A DNA stretch of 64,000 bases, taken from assembly GCF_900115785.1 (NCBI RefSeq), contig NZ_FOYS01000004.1:310001-374000 (forward strand), given 5' to 3'. Source of the DNA: Halogeometricum limi. Its GTDB lineage: Archaea > Halobacteriota > Halobacteria > Halobacteriales > Haloferacaceae. Positions 44,957-54,442 of this stretch are shown piece after piece. The notes beneath the pieces were generated by a model. That model saw only the letters and a program-made list of their open reading frames with translations. It ran no database searches and was not told the origin of the DNA. The first letter of the stretch is position 1. The number at the start of each line of letters is the position of its first letter. Position numbers and translations under genes: made by a program.

Positions 44957-45667
44957 TCACGCCTCGCCGTAGACGGGAACGGCCGCACCGGAGGTGACGC
45001 CCGTCGCGTCCGAACAGAGCGCGAGGAACGTCTGCGCTATCTCCTCGGGTTTCACCCACTTGTCGTGGTCCGCGTCGGGCATCATCTCGCGGTTCATCGG
45101 CGTGTCGATGACGCTCGGCATCACCGCGTTCGCGCGGACGACGCCGCGGTTCTCCTCGGCGATGGTCTCCGTGAGGAGTCGCACGCCCGCCTTCGACGCC
45201 CGGTAGATGCCGTCGCCCTCGCCGCCCTCCAGCGAGGATTTCGCCGAGACGCTGACGACCGCGCCCTCGCGTTCTCGGAGGTACGGTAGGGCGTGCTTCG
45301 ACGCGAGGAACATCGTCTTGAGGTTCACGTCGAACAGGAAGTCGAACGTCTCTGCGTCCGTCTCGTGGATGGGGTCGCCACCGCGCCACGTTCCGGCCAC
45401 GTTCGCGAGGAAATCGATACCGCCGTGGTCCGAGATGACCGAATCGACCACGTCTCGCACGTCGTCCTCGTCGGTGAAGTCGCCCTGGTAGAAGTGGATG
45501 CCGTCGCCGGCGTCCAGCAGTGCGTCCTCGTCGTCGGGTTCGACGACGTCCGTCGCGGCCACCGTCGCACCCGCGTCCCGGAACGCCTCGGCGACGGCAC
45601 TGCCGAGGGCCCCGGAGGCACCGGTCACCAGTGCGACGCGCCCGTCGAAGTCGAAACTGACGTTCAT
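44957..45667 (-). CDS. short-chain dehydrogenase/reductase (oxoacyl-reductase-like)
   Basis: 236 residues of the classical SDR fold. The cofactor loop is TGASGALG. Other motifs are NVAG (for NNAG), SVSAKSS (catalytic Ser) and YRASK (YxxxK). The C-terminus ATGVTSGAAVPVYGEA is the usual ending. It is NAD(P)-dependent, with unknown substrate. A TATA-like GTTTATG on the minus strand near 45690 fits a leaderless start at 45667. Confidence 0.87.
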   Translation of the reverse strand: MNVSFDFDGRVALVTGASGALGSAVAEAFRDAGATVAATDVVEPDDEDALLDAGDGIHFYQGDFTDEDDVRDVVDSVISDHGGIDFLANVAGTWRGGDPIHETDAETFDFLFDVNLKTMFLASKHALPYLREREGAVVSVSAKSSLEGGEGDGIYRASKAGVRLLTETIAEENRGVVRANAVMPSVIDTPMNREMMPDADHDKWVKPEEIAQTFLALCSDATGVTSGAAVPVYGEA

Positions 45668-45729
45668 GTTCGTAACTCGTCACCACGGCACATAAACGAG
45701 CCGGCGGACCCGCGATTCGACCGCCGGAG

Positions 45730-46686
45730 TCAGGGGACGAGCACGAGTTTACCGAGGAAGCTGTCGTGCAGCACCGCCCGTTGGGCCTCGCCCGCCTCCG
45801 CCAACTCGTACGTCTCGTGGACGACGGGGCTCACGTCGTCGCGCAGGAGGAGGTCACCGAGACGGGAGAGGACGGCGTCCGTCTCGCGCGTGTTGAACAT
45901 CGACATGAACTGGTAGCGCAGTTCCTTGCCTTTCGTCACGCCGATGTCGTCGAACCCGCCCTCCGCGGTGTCGTTGCCGACGCCGACGATGCGCGCCCCG
46001 TCGGCGGCGACGTTGGCGTTCAACTGGAGGTAGCGGTCCATGTGCGTGTCGAGGACGACGTCCGGCGCGTACTCCTCGGAGATGGCGCGTTCGAGGTTCG
46101 GGTGGTCGTAGTCGAAGGCGGCCTCGGCACCCAACGCGGTGAGTGCGTCGTGAGAGTCCGGCGACGCCGTGGTGACGACGTGCGCGCCCATCGTCGCGGC
46201 GAGTTGGACGGCGACGTGGCCGACGCCGCCGCTTCCGCCGTGAACGAGGACCGTGTCCGCGGGCTTCACCTCGCCGTGTTCGACGAGCGCCTGCCACGCG
46301 GTGGTGCCGACGAGAGCGAGGGCCGCCGCGTCGGCCAACTCGACGTCTTCGGGCAGGTGCGCGAGGAGTCCGGCGGGCGAGGCGACCTGTTCGGCGTACG
46401 TCCCGGACATCCCGTTGCCGAGGCCCGTCCCGAACACGCGGTCACCGAGCGTGAAGCGTTCGACGCCCTCACCGACCGAGACGACGGTGCCCGCGAGGTC
46501 CGACCCGGGGACGAACGGCAGACCGGGAACGGGGTACGCGCCCTCCCGGAAGTACGTGTCGACGGGATTGACGCCGATAGCGCCGACTTCGACGACCACC
46601 TGTCCGTAACCGGGGTCGGGTTCGTCGACGTCGTCGACGGTCAGTACGTCCGGGCCACCGTGTTCGTGGAACCTGACAGCACGCAT
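45730..46686 (-). CDS. zeta-crystallin-like NADPH:quinone oxidoreductase (MDR family)
   Basis: 318 residues. The N-terminal GroES-like domain starts VRFHEHGGPDVLTVDDVDEP. The Rossmann loop is VLVHGGSGGVGHVAVQLA. Structural-zinc cysteines are absent, which is typical of the quinone oxidoreductase branch. It would reduce quinones or enones with NADPH. It shares a short divergent promoter with the zinc-ribbon gene at 46741. Confidence 0.87.
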   Translation of the reverse strand: MRAVRFHEHGGPDVLTVDDVDEPDPGYGQVVVEVGAIGVNPVDTYFREGAYPVPGLPFVPGSDLAGTVVSVGEGVERFTLGDRVFGTGLGNGMSGTYAEQVASPAGLLAHLPEDVELADAAALALVGTTAWQALVEHGEVKPADTVLVHGGSGGVGHVAVQLAATMGAHVVTTASPDSHDALTALGAEAAFDYDHPNLERAISEEYAPDVVLDTHMDRYLQLNANVAADGARIVGVGNDTAEGGFDDIGVTKGKELRYQFMSMFNTRETDAVLSRLGDLLLRDDVSPVVHETYELAEAGEAQRAVLHDSFLGKLVLVP

Positions 46687-46709
46687 GGGGCGACCGTTCG
46701 AGGCGGAGG

Positions 46710-46719
46710 TTCATAAAGG
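46710..46719. promoter_or_regulatory. TATA-like element shared by two divergent leaderless genes
   Basis: TTCATAAAGG lies 24-33 bp from the start codons of both the quinone-oxidoreductase gene (46686, minus) and the zinc-ribbon gene (46741, plus). The 54-bp gap has no other AT-rich core. Confidence 0.4.
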
Positions 46720-46740
46720 AGGACGAGGCAACGGTGGCGT

Positions 46741-46929
46741 ATGGGCGAGCGAACGTGCCCGGACTGCGAGACGGCGATGCGGCGAGTCGGTCACACGACG
46801 ACGTACTCCGGCGACGGCATCCGCGTCGACACCGACGGCGGCGTCCTCGGCGCACTCGACCTGAAGGGCGACCACGTGCAGACGTACGTCTGTCCGGACT
46901 GCGGGTTGGTTCGGTTCTACGCCGAGTGA
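46741..46929 (+). CDS. small zinc-ribbon protein
   Basis: 62 residues. Two CPDC knuckles (ERTCPDCETAM near the N-terminus, YVCPDCGLVRFYAE at the end) frame a beta-rich middle. This is a haloarchaeal nucleic-acid- or protein-binding zinc ribbon of unknown function. It is convergent with the SDR gene at 46958. Confidence 0.82.
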   Translation: MGERTCPDCETAMRRVGHTTTYSGDGIRVDTDGGVLGALDLKGDHVQTYVCPDCGLVRFYAE

Positions 46930-46957
46930 GCCGGGCGGCCGACGCGGGCCGACCGCG

Positions 46958-47737
46958 CTATCGAACCGTGTACCCGCCGTCGACGACGACGGACGCACCG
47001 GTGACGTACCGGGCGGCGTCGCTGGCGAGGTAGACCACGGTGGGAGCGACGTCCTCCGGCGGTGCGATGTCGTCCATCAGCATCTCCGACTTCCACACCT
47101 CGTCGATGTCGGGGTCGATAGCGTCGGCTTGGTCGGTGTTGTCGGTGCGGATGTAGCCCGGCGCGACGGTGTTCACGCGCACGTCGTGTTCGGCCCACTC
47201 GGAGGCGAGTTGTCGCGTGAACGACTCGACGCCGCCCTTCGAGGCGTTGTACGCCACCTGTCGCTGCGGGTAGTTGGCGACGAACGCCGACATCGAGGAG
47301 ACGCTGACGATAGCGCCGCCGTCGCCCGCGACCATCGGCGCGCCCGCGTACTTCGAGCAGAGGAAGACGCCCGTGAGGTTCGTCTGGACGACCGAGTTCC
47401 ACTCCGCGAGCGTCATGTCCTCGATGCCCTCGTGGACGACGATGCCCGCGTTGTTGACGAGGACGTCGACGCCGCCGAACTCGTCGAGTGTCGCCTCGAC
47501 CATCGCCTCGACGGAGGACTCGTCGGCCACGTCGACGGGGACGGCGAGCGTCTCCGCGTCGGTCGAATCGGCTATCTCCTCGGCGGCGACGCGCCCGGAT
47601 TCCTCGCTCCGGTTGGCGACGACCACATCCGCACCGGCCTCCGCGAGCGCCTGCGCGATGGCCCGGCCGATGCCGCGGTTGCCGCCCGTCACTATCGCCG
47701 TCTGGCCGTCGAGTCTGAATCGGTCGAGGACTGCCAT
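46958..47737 (-). CDS. short-chain dehydrogenase/reductase
   Basis: 259 residues. It has TGGNRGIG (NAD(P) loop), NNAG, SVSSMSA (Ser) and YNASK (YxxxK), followed by VNTVAPGYIRTDNT and YVTGASVVVDGGY. It resembles glucose/3-oxoacyl/gluconate-type SDRs. A TATA-like ACTTATG on the minus strand near 47764 supports the ATG at 47737. Confidence 0.88.
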   Translation of the reverse strand: MAVLDRFRLDGQTAIVTGGNRGIGRAIAQALAEAGADVVVANRSEESGRVAAEEIADSTDAETLAVPVDVADESSVEAMVEATLDEFGGVDVLVNNAGIVVHEGIEDMTLAEWNSVVQTNLTGVFLCSKYAGAPMVAGDGGAIVSVSSMSAFVANYPQRQVAYNASKGGVESFTRQLASEWAEHDVRVNTVAPGYIRTDNTDQADAIDPDIDEVWKSEMLMDDIAPPEDVAPTVVYLASDAARYVTGASVVVDGGYTVR

Positions 47738-47857
47738 GAGGGAGCGTCACGCCGAGGTGACATAAGTCGTCGTCGAGGGGTTCGCGGAGAGACTAACCGG
47801 AACTATCGTTACCGGATGAACGGGATTTAAGCGGCCGTCCTTCGCACTCACGGACGC

Positions 47858-49003
47858 ATGAAACTCCACGAGTATCAGGCGAAGGATATCTTCGCCGAGG
47901 CGGGGATTCCGGTACCCGAGTCCCGCCTCGCGACGTCGGTTGACGAAGTCATGGAGGCCGTCGAGGACATCGGCTACCCGGCCGCCATCAAGGCGCAAGT
48001 ACACGTCGGTGGTCGCGGGAAGGCCGGCGGTATCAAGATAGCCACGAGCGAGGACGAGGCGCGCGAGGCCGCCGAAGACATCCTCGGCATGGACCTCAAA
48101 GGCTACACCGTCGAGAAGGTGCTCGTCGAGTCCGGCGTGGACTTCGAGAACGAACTGTACGTCGGTATCACGATGGACCGCGGCGAGGGCGAACCCGTCG
48201 CCATGGTCTCCACCGAGGGCGGCGTCGACATCGAGGCCGTCGCCGAGGAGACGCCCGACGCCATCGCGCGCGAACACATCGACCCCGCGTTCGGTCTGCA
48301 CCCCTACCAGGCGCGAAAGGTCGTCTACGAGGCGGGCATCCCCCGCGACGTCGCGGGCGACGTGGCGTCCATCCTCTCGACGCTGTACGACCTCTACGAG
48401 TCGAAAGACGCCGCGGACATCGAAATCAACCCCGTGATGATAACGTCGGACCGCGACGTCGTCGCCGCGGACGCCGTCATGAACATCGACTCGGACGCGC
48501 TCTTCCGCCACCCGGACCTCGCGGAGATGGAGGACGAGGCGGCCGAAGACGAACTCGAACGCAAGGCCAACGACTACGGCTTCGACTACGTTCGACTCTC
48601 CGGTAACGTCGGTATCATCGGCAACGGCGCGGGCCTCGTCATGACGACGCTGGACCTCGTCGACCACTACGGCGGCGAGCCCGCGAACTTCCTCGACATC
48701 GGCGGCGGCGCGAAGGCAGAACGCGTGACGCAGGCGCTCGACATGGTGTTCTCCGACGAGAACGTCGACGCCGTCGTGTTCAACATCTTCGGCGGTATCA
48801 CCCGCGGCGACGAAGTCGCGAAGGGTATCAACGAAGCGCTGGAGTCGTTCGACGAGATTCCGAAGAAGGTCGTCGTCCGACTCGCGGGCACGAACGCGAA
48901 AGAGGGGATGGAGATTCTCAACACCGACCTCGTGGAGGTCGAAGAGACGCTCGAAGACGCGGTCCAACGGGCCGTCGAGAACGCACAGGAGGCGAGCCAA
49001 TGA
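47858..49003 (+). CDS. sucC: succinyl-CoA synthetase (ADP-forming) beta subunit
   Basis: 381 residues. [20 protein letters not shown] starts the ATP-grasp domain, [14 protein letters not shown] is the nucleotide loop, EINPVMIT the metal-binding Glu region, and [16 protein letters not shown] the phosphate-handling loop of the C-terminal CoA-ligase domain. It works with SucD in the TCA cycle. Its stop overlaps the sucD ATG by 4 nt. A TATA-like GATTTAAG (47824-47831) lies upstream. Confidence 0.95.
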   Translation: MKLHEYQAKDIFAEAGIPVPESRLATSVDEVMEAVEDIGYPAAIKAQVHVGGRGKAGGIKIATSEDEAREAAEDILGMDLKGYTVEKVLVESGVDFENELYVGITMDRGEGEPVAMVSTEGGVDIEAVAEETPDAIAREHIDPAFGLHPYQARKVVYEAGIPRDVAGDVASILSTLYDLYESKDAADIEINPVMITSDRDVVAADAVMNIDSDALFRHPDLAEMEDEAAEDELERKANDYGFDYVRLSGNVGIIGNGAGLVMTTLDLVDHYGGEPANFLDIGGGAKAERVTQALDMVFSDENVDAVVFNIFGGITRGDEVAKGINEALESFDEIPKKVVVRLAGTNAKEGMEILNTDLVEVEETLEDAVQRAVENAQEASQ

Positions 49004-49869
49004 GCATTCTAGTCGACGACGACACGCGCGTAGTGGTACAGGGAATCACCGGCGGCGAAGGTCGATTCCACACCGAACAGATGGTCGAGTACGGCACGAA
49101 CGTCGTCGCCGGTGCGGTCCCCGGCAAGGGCGGCGAGAAGGTCAACGGCATCCCCGTCTACGACACGGTCAATCAGGCCGTCGAGGAGGAGGACGCCGAC
49201 GCGTCCGTCGTCTTCGTCCCGCCCGCGTTCGCGGGCGACGCCGTCTTCGAGGCGCTCGACACCGACCTGGACCTCGTCGTCGCCATCACGGAGGGCATCC
49301 CGACGCAGGACATGGCGAAGGTGAACAAGCGCCTCGGCGAGGTCGACACCCGACTGCTCGGACCGAACTGCCCCGGTCTCATCACGCCCGGCGAGGCGAA
49401 ACTCGGCATTCTCCCCGGCAACATCTTCGAGGCCGGAAACGTCGGTCTCGTCTCCCGTTCGGGGACGCTCACCTATCAGGTCGTCTCGAACCTCACCGAC
49501 CGCGGCATCGGCCAGACGACGGCCATCGGCATCGGCGGCGACCCCATCATCGGCACGTCGTTCGTCGACGCCCTCGAACTGTTCGAGGCCGACGAGGACA
49601 CCGACGCCGTCGTGATGTGCGGCGAAATCGGCGGCGAGGACGAAGAACAGGCCGCGAAGTTCATCGCGGAGAACATGGACACGCCCGTCGCGGGCTTCAT
49701 CGCGGGTCGCACGGCACCGCCGGGCAAGCGCATGGGTCACGCGGGCGCTATCGTCTCCGGGTCCGGCACCGGCACGGCCGACTCGAAGATTTCGGCGCTC
49801 AACGACGCGGGCGTCCCCGTCGGCGACACCCCGAACGAAGTCGCAGAGTACGTCGAAGACTTCCTGTAG
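49000..49869 (+). CDS. sucD: succinyl-CoA synthetase (ADP-forming) alpha subunit
   Basis: 289 residues. [18 protein letters not shown] is the CoA-binding loop. [17 protein letters not shown] is a typical SucD block. The phosphorylated His247 is in [16 protein letters not shown]. It pairs with SucC to interconvert succinyl-CoA and succinate with ATP formation, both in the TCA cycle and in propionate oxidation. Confidence 0.95.
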   Translation: MSILVDDDTRVVVQGITGGEGRFHTEQMVEYGTNVVAGAVPGKGGEKVNGIPVYDTVNQAVEEEDADASVVFVPPAFAGDAVFEALDTDLDLVVAITEGIPTQDMAKVNKRLGEVDTRLLGPNCPGLITPGEAKLGILPGNIFEAGNVGLVSRSGTLTYQVVSNLTDRGIGQTTAIGIGGDPIIGTSFVDALELFEADEDTDAVVMCGEIGGEDEEQAAKFIAENMDTPVAGFIAGRTAPPGKRMGHAGAIVSGSGTGTADSKISALNDAGVPVGDTPNEVAEYVEDFL

Positions 49870-49925
49870 ACCGTCTCTTCCGGTCTCGTTTCTCGTTTTT
49901 TCACCGAGCGCAGAGGACAGAGGGC

Positions 49926-50231
49926 TCACTCGTCCAGCGACGCCAGGCAGGCACCGCAGAACTCCGCGTACGGCGGGTTCGGCGCGCCGCACTGCGGGCA
50001 GGCGTCGGTTTCGCCCGTCTCCGTCGCCACCGACATCGGCACGAACCCGGGCGTCGAGAGCGACGACCCGCCCGCGCCGTCGTACTCCTCGTCCATCTGC
50101 ATCAGCACTCGCTCGACGAACGGGTCGTCGCGGAGTCGTTCGAGGGCCCGAACGAGGCCGACGTACAACGCGGTCGGTGCGAGGATGCAGAACCCCGTCA
50201 GGAGGAGTCTGAACGCGACCTCCCACTCCAT
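49926..50231 (-). CDS. membrane-anchored zinc-ribbon protein
   Basis: 101 residues. An N-terminal helix (RLLLTGFCILAPTALYVGLV) anchors it to the membrane. The C-terminus has the C-x2-C...C-x2-C zinc ribbon (ACPQCGAPNPPYAEFCGACL). This is a common haloarchaeal arrangement of unknown function. It is convergent with sucD. Confidence 0.8.
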   Translation of the reverse strand: MEWEVAFRLLLTGFCILAPTALYVGLVRALERLRDDPFVERVLMQMDEEYDGAGGSSLSTPGFVPMSVATETGETDACPQCGAPNPPYAEFCGACLASLDE

Positions 50232-50425
50232 GTGGTGTGCAAGCGTGCGACGACCATGGTTCTATCGCCACCGGCGACGCGAGAGCCGGAAATCCCACGT
50301 CTCTGAGGACTGGCTCACCGTTTTCTCACTCGTGAGAGACACACGTCCACACCCCGCACGAGAGACTATCAGAAACGATAACTCGCCAGACAGTTTTAAC
50401 CGTCTGTTCCGGCGTTCGGCAGACG

Positions 50426-52717
50426 ATGGCTGAGTTCACACGTCGCGTGTCCGACCTCGTCCCGGACGCGATTACGCAGAGTTACACCCGCCAGTTGGCG
50501 GCGATATTTCTCCTGGTCGTGCTCGTCGTCTCCGGCGTCGCCGGCGTCCAGTACGCGGCGACGGCGTCCGCGTTGAACGAGGACGCCCGAAGCGGCTTAC
50601 AGGCCGCCGCCGAGCGACAGGCGATACAGGTCGAACAGTGGGAGACCGAGCACAGACGACTGGTGGCGACCATCTCCGGTGATACCAGCGTCAACAGCGT
50701 GATGGCAGAACGGAGCAACGGCGCACTCGCGCAGTACATGGAGTCCGCGCCCGAGGACGTGACGGGCCTCTACCTCCTCGACTTAGAGTCGGGTACCGTC
50801 GCCGGGTCCTCCGACACCGACGCGGTCGGTGAGACGCTGTTCCCCGGCGGTGAGGTTCCCGTCTCCGAGGACGCGGACCTCACCGACACGAACACGATAC
50901 ACCGCACGGCCGTCTACACGCGAGACGGGCGAAGCTACGTCGCCTTCGTGAAGCGACTCCCGTCGATGCGGCCCCGCGCCGTCGTCGTCGTCGCGGACGC
51001 GACGGCGCTCGGCGACCGGATGCGCGCGAACGTCGACGACTCGTTCACCCAACTGGTGACGACGGACGGCACCGTCGTTTACGGAACGGGCGGCGGCGCG
51101 CCCGGGCGCGACTACCCGGCGGCCGAAACCGACGCGTTCGCGGCCGCCACGACGGGCGAGTCGGGCGTCTCCGCCCAAGACGCCGTCGGCGGATTCACGG
51201 CAAACCCCCACCTGGTCGGCTACGCCACGCTCGACAGCGGCGAGACGGTTCTCCTGCACGCGGAACGCGCGTCCGTCCTCTCGCTCTCGCGGCGCGTCGG
51301 CACCGACATGGCGGCCGTCATCGGCCTCTCGCTCCTCGGCTTCCTCGGACTCGGGGCGCTCTTGCACGTCAACACGGTCAGACCCCTCCGCGGCCTCTCG
51401 GGGTCGGTGTCGCGACTCCGCGACGGCGAGTTGGACGTGGACCTCTCGACGGACCGCAGCGACGAGTTCGGCGACGTGCTCTCCGGCGTCGCGAAACTCC
51501 GCGACGACCTGCGCGACCAGCGGGGCGACGCGCACGCCTACAGCGACGTGATGGTTCGGGCCGCCGACGGCGACCTGACCGCCCGTCTGGACGAGGACTC
51601 CGACTCCGAGGACATGCGGACCATCGCCGTCGCGTACAACGAGATGATGGACGAAGTGGAGGCGACGGTCCGTCGGACCCGCGAGTTCGCAGACGACGTC
51701 TCCGCACTCGTCACGCGCGTCGCCGAGAACGCCGAGGAGGTGAACCACGCGAGCCAAGAGGTGAGCACCGCCATCGAACAGATATCCGCCGGTGCGACCG
51801 AGCAGAGCGACAACCTCGTCGCCGTCTCCGGCGAGGTGAACGACCTCTCGGCGTCCGTCGAGGAGATAGCCTCCTCGGCCGACGAACTCCTGACGCTCGC
51901 CGACCGAGCGACCGAAGAGGGACACGACGGCGAACGCGCCGCCGAAGACGCCCTCCGCGGCATCGACGACATCCGGACGGAGACCGAACGCACCGTCGAA
52001 GAGGTGCGCGAACTCGACCGGCAACTGGGCGAAATCGGCGACATCGTCGAGGTCATCACCGAGATAGCCGACCAGACCGACGTCCTCGCGCTGAACGCGA
52101 ACATCGAGGCGGCGCGGGCGGGCGAGGCGGGCGAGGGCTTCGCCGTCGTCTCCAACGAGGTGAAGTCGCTCGCACAGGAGACGAAGTCTTCGGCGGCGGA
52201 CATCGCAGCCCTCGTCGAGGACATCGAGTCGCAACGCGACGACGTGGTCGACGGCATCGAACGGATGCGCGAGGAAGTCGACGCGGGCGCGGCGTCCGTC
52301 AACGACGCCCTCGGGTCGCTGGGGAGCATCGTCGACAGAGTCGACGAGACGGCAGCCAGCGTCGAGGAGATTCACGACGCGACGGCCGACCAGGCCGAGT
52401 CCGCACAGGAGGTGTTGGCGATGACCGACGAGATAGCCGGAATCGGCGAGGAGACGACGGCTGAGACGCAGACGGTGTCGGCCGCCGCCCAGCAACAGGC
52501 GGCCTCGCTCGACGAAGTGACAGACGAGTTATCGACGCTGGAGACGGGTATCGCACGACTCGAAACCGCGCTCGCAGGTTTCGAAGTCGACCGAGCGGAC
52601 GGGGCGAGCGAGACGTCTCCGGCGGAATCGACCGACGAGACACGGCCTGTGCGAGCCGAACCCACGTCAAACGTCGACGAGCAGTCTGCCAAAAAGAATA
52701 ATCAACTGACACGATAG
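50426..52717 (+). CDS. methyl-accepting chemotaxis protein (halobacterial transducer)
   Basis: 763 residues. TM1 is at about 28-50 ([20 protein letters not shown]). An extracellular sensor of about 240 residues follows (dCache-like, with [16 protein letters not shown]). TM2 is near 295-315, then HAMP ([20 protein letters not shown]). A long coiled-coil signalling domain has its conserved tip at about 545-570 ([20 protein letters not shown]). A TATA-like TTTTAA (50394-50399) is about 29 nt upstream. The ligand is unknown. It signals to CheA/CheW, which are not in the window. Confidence 0.92.
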   Translation: MAEFTRRVSDLVPDAITQSYTRQLAAIFLLVVLVVSGVAGVQYAATASALNEDARSGLQAAAERQAIQVEQWETEHRRLVATISGDTSVNSVMAERSNGALAQYMESAPEDVTGLYLLDLESGTVAGSSDTDAVGETLFPGGEVPVSEDADLTDTNTIHRTAVYTRDGRSYVAFVKRLPSMRPRAVVVVADATALGDRMRANVDDSFTQLVTTDGTVVYGTGGGAPGRDYPAAETDAFAAATTGESGVSAQDAVGGFTANPHLVGYATLDSGETVLLHAERASVLSLSRRVGTDMAAVIGLSLLGFLGLGALLHVNTVRPLRGLSGSVSRLRDGELDVDLSTDRSDEFGDVLSGVAKLRDDLRDQRGDAHAYSDVMVRAADGDLTARLDEDSDSEDMRTIAVAYNEMMDEVEATVRRTREFADDVSALVTRVAENAEEVNHASQEVSTAIEQISAGATEQSDNLVAVSGEVNDLSASVEEIASSADELLTLADRATEEGHDGERAAEDALRGIDDIRTETERTVEEVRELDRQLGEIGDIVEVITEIADQTDVLALNANIEAARAGEAGEGFAVVSNEVKSLAQETKSSAADIAALVEDIESQRDDVVDGIERMREEVDAGAASVNDALGSLGSIVDRVDETAASVEEIHDATADQAESAQEVLAMTDEIAGIGEETTAETQTVSAAAQQQAASLDEVTDELSTLETGIARLETALAGFEVDRADGASETSPAESTDETRPVRAEPTSNVDEQSAKKNNQLTR

Positions 52718-52743
52718 TCGCACGGACTGCAAACGAGTAGAGT

Positions 52744-52752
52744 ACTTATATG
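52744..52752 (+). promoter_or_regulatory. TATA box of the HalOD1 gene
   Basis: ACTTATATG is centred about 28 nt before the ATG at 52776, giving a leaderless transcript. The HalOD1 gene therefore has its own promoter although it follows the transducer closely. Confidence 0.6.
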
Positions 52753-52775
52753 TCGCAACTCCATTCTCGTCGCAT

Positions 52776-53051
52776 ATGAGGAACGACCATACGACGCCAA
52801 CCACCCCAGAGATGCTCCCAGCGTCCATCGTCTCGCTGGTCGCAGAACTGGAAGGCGTCGACGTATTAGATATTCCACCGCTCGCGTCCGTCGTCGACCC
52901 CGATGCACTCGTCACGCTCTTCGACGGAGAGAGCGGTTCCGGGTCGTGCGTCCTCGAGTTCGACTACGCCGGCTACCGAGTGTTCGTCCGCGGCGACGGC
53001 GACGTTCGCACCCTCGAAGCGTCGCCCATCGAGTTCTGCGACGCCAACTGA
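52776..53051 (+). CDS. HalOD1 output-domain protein
   Basis: 91 residues. LPASIVSLVAELEGVDVLDIPPLASVVDPDALVTLF plus the C-terminal CVLEFDYAGYRVFVRGDGDVRTLE match the stand-alone HalOD1 domain. This domain is specific to haloarchaea and often linked to two-component signalling. Its biochemical role is unproven. It follows the transducer gene by 58 bp. Confidence 0.85.
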   Translation: MRNDHTTPTTPEMLPASIVSLVAELEGVDVLDIPPLASVVDPDALVTLFDGESGSGSCVLEFDYAGYRVFVRGDGDVRTLEASPIEFCDAN

Positions 53052-53487
53052 GTCCGCGCGTCTCGCGTTCGACGTCTTCGACTCCGCGAGTCGCGACTTC
53101 GTCCACTTCGACGCTCGGAGCCGTCCCGGTTCTCTCGACTGTCACGACGGTCACGTGTCAATACGGACGTTGCGGTGGGGCCTCGCTTCGACTGCACGCG
53201 TTCGTCGCGCCCCGGTCCGGCGTTCCTCCGCGCCGGACGGACGCGTGCGGGTGCCTTCCCCGCTGGGCGCCTCGCCTCGCGGACCCCATCGCCTCGTCGT
53301 CTCGCCTCGACCGACTTCGGCCCTTCACACCGTCCCTCCACGCCGACTCCCCACCCGGGAGCGTTCCACCCGATTCGCCCCGTCCGGGTCGATGGTCTGC
53401 GACCGAGTCGTGCTCTCGTCACCGCCCGGTCGCGCGGTTCTGACAGTCGTTCAGAAGATTCATGTGTAGGTTCGAACCATTCCGACC
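53052..53487. other. 436-bp gap, pyrimidine-rich, with a hairpin
   Basis: No convincing gene is seen. The plus strand from about 53180 to 53440 is C/T-rich with few A. A hairpin with 8-bp arms GTCCGGCG (53215-53222) and CGCCGGAC (53231-53238) stands within it. It may hold a leader or terminator region, or a decayed gene. Confidence 0.4.
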
Positions 53488-54321
53488 ATGGACAGCGGAC
53501 TCCCCTCCGGCCGGCGCGTGCACATCGCACCGCTCGGTTACGAACGCGACCGCGTCGTCGACCCCGTGCGGACCGAGGCCGCGGACGTGGTCTACCTCCT
53601 CGTCGACGACCCCGCCCGCACCGCGGCCGACTACGGCGACGTCGACGACGACGCGGATTGGTCCTCTCCCGACACCGAAAGCGTCTCCTGGGAGACGGCG
53701 ACGGCGTACCAACGCGCCGTCCGCGAGGAACTCGGCGCGTACTGCGACGCCCGGGGTCTCCCGGTCGACATCCACAACGTCTACGACGTGATGGGTGTCA
53801 CCACCACCGTCGCCGCCACGCACGCCGACGACCAGGTGTTCGTCAACATCTCCTCGGGGACGAAGGTCGCCGCCGTCGGTGCGGCCATCGCGTGCATGAC
53901 CACCGCCGCCCTCCCCTACAGCGTCGAACCCGAGCGCTACGGTCACGACGTGGGCGCCGACCCCCTCTCGGAGGGCGTCGCCAGCATCGACCGCGTCCCC
54001 GACTACCCCATCGAGGCACCGACGCGAGAACAGGTCCACATCATGGGCTACCTCTACGAACAGACCGTCGAGAATCCCTACACGCTGAACAAACGGAGCC
54101 TCATCCAGCGCGCGAACGACTACGGCCTGCCGTTCCTCGCGAACTACTCCACCGAGAGCAGACAGTCGGAGTACCGCCGCCTCGACACGGCCATCGTCGA
54201 CCCACTCGTCGCGAAGGGCTACCTCCGTCTCGAACCCGCGGGAAAGCAGAAGAACGTCGTCCTCACGGAGACGGGAATCAGCGTCTACCGAGCCTTCAGA
54301 CACAAAGTCCGGGTGGAGTAG
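53488..54321 (+). CDS. CARF-like/winged-helix regulator (HFX_2341-type, DUF6293-like)
   Basis: 277 residues. The N-terminal about 150 residues have the Rossmann-like order of CARF domains: VHIAPLGYERDRVVDPV (strand 1 and loop) and DQVFVNISSGTKVAAVGAAI, the nucleotide-binding glycine/serine turn (S-S-G-T-K). The C-terminus is a winged helix (LNKRSLIQRANDYGL ... LDTAIVDPLVAKGYLRLE ... VVLTETGISVYRAF). The architecture is that of Csa3-like regulators sensing a cyclic or ring nucleotide, but there is no CRISPR locus here. Related haloarchaeal proteins are annotated as HFX_2341-family regulators. The ligand and targets are unknown. Confidence 0.75.
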   Translation: MDSGLPSGRRVHIAPLGYERDRVVDPVRTEAADVVYLLVDDPARTAADYGDVDDDADWSSPDTESVSWETATAYQRAVREELGAYCDARGLPVDIHNVYDVMGVTTTVAATHADDQVFVNISSGTKVAAVGAAIACMTTAALPYSVEPERYGHDVGADPLSEGVASIDRVPDYPIEAPTREQVHIMGYLYEQTVENPYTLNKRSLIQRANDYGLPFLANYSTESRQSEYRRLDTAIVDPLVAKGYLRLEPAGKQKNVVLTETGISVYRAFRHKVRVE

Positions 54322-54442
54322 CAGATCGACGGTTCGGAGACGACTCCCCGTCGAACGCCGCCGTCGGTCCGCAAACGTCATCCCCATCGCCTCGTAACCT
54401 CCGACGACGACACTCGCCCGTCTCGCGGGCGAGAGACACCAC

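Noticed and set aside
53052-53487. Several frames of 80-185 codons in the gap
   Set aside because: All are Arg- or Ser-rich without acidic bias and match no family. Some overlap the start of the CARF-like gene.
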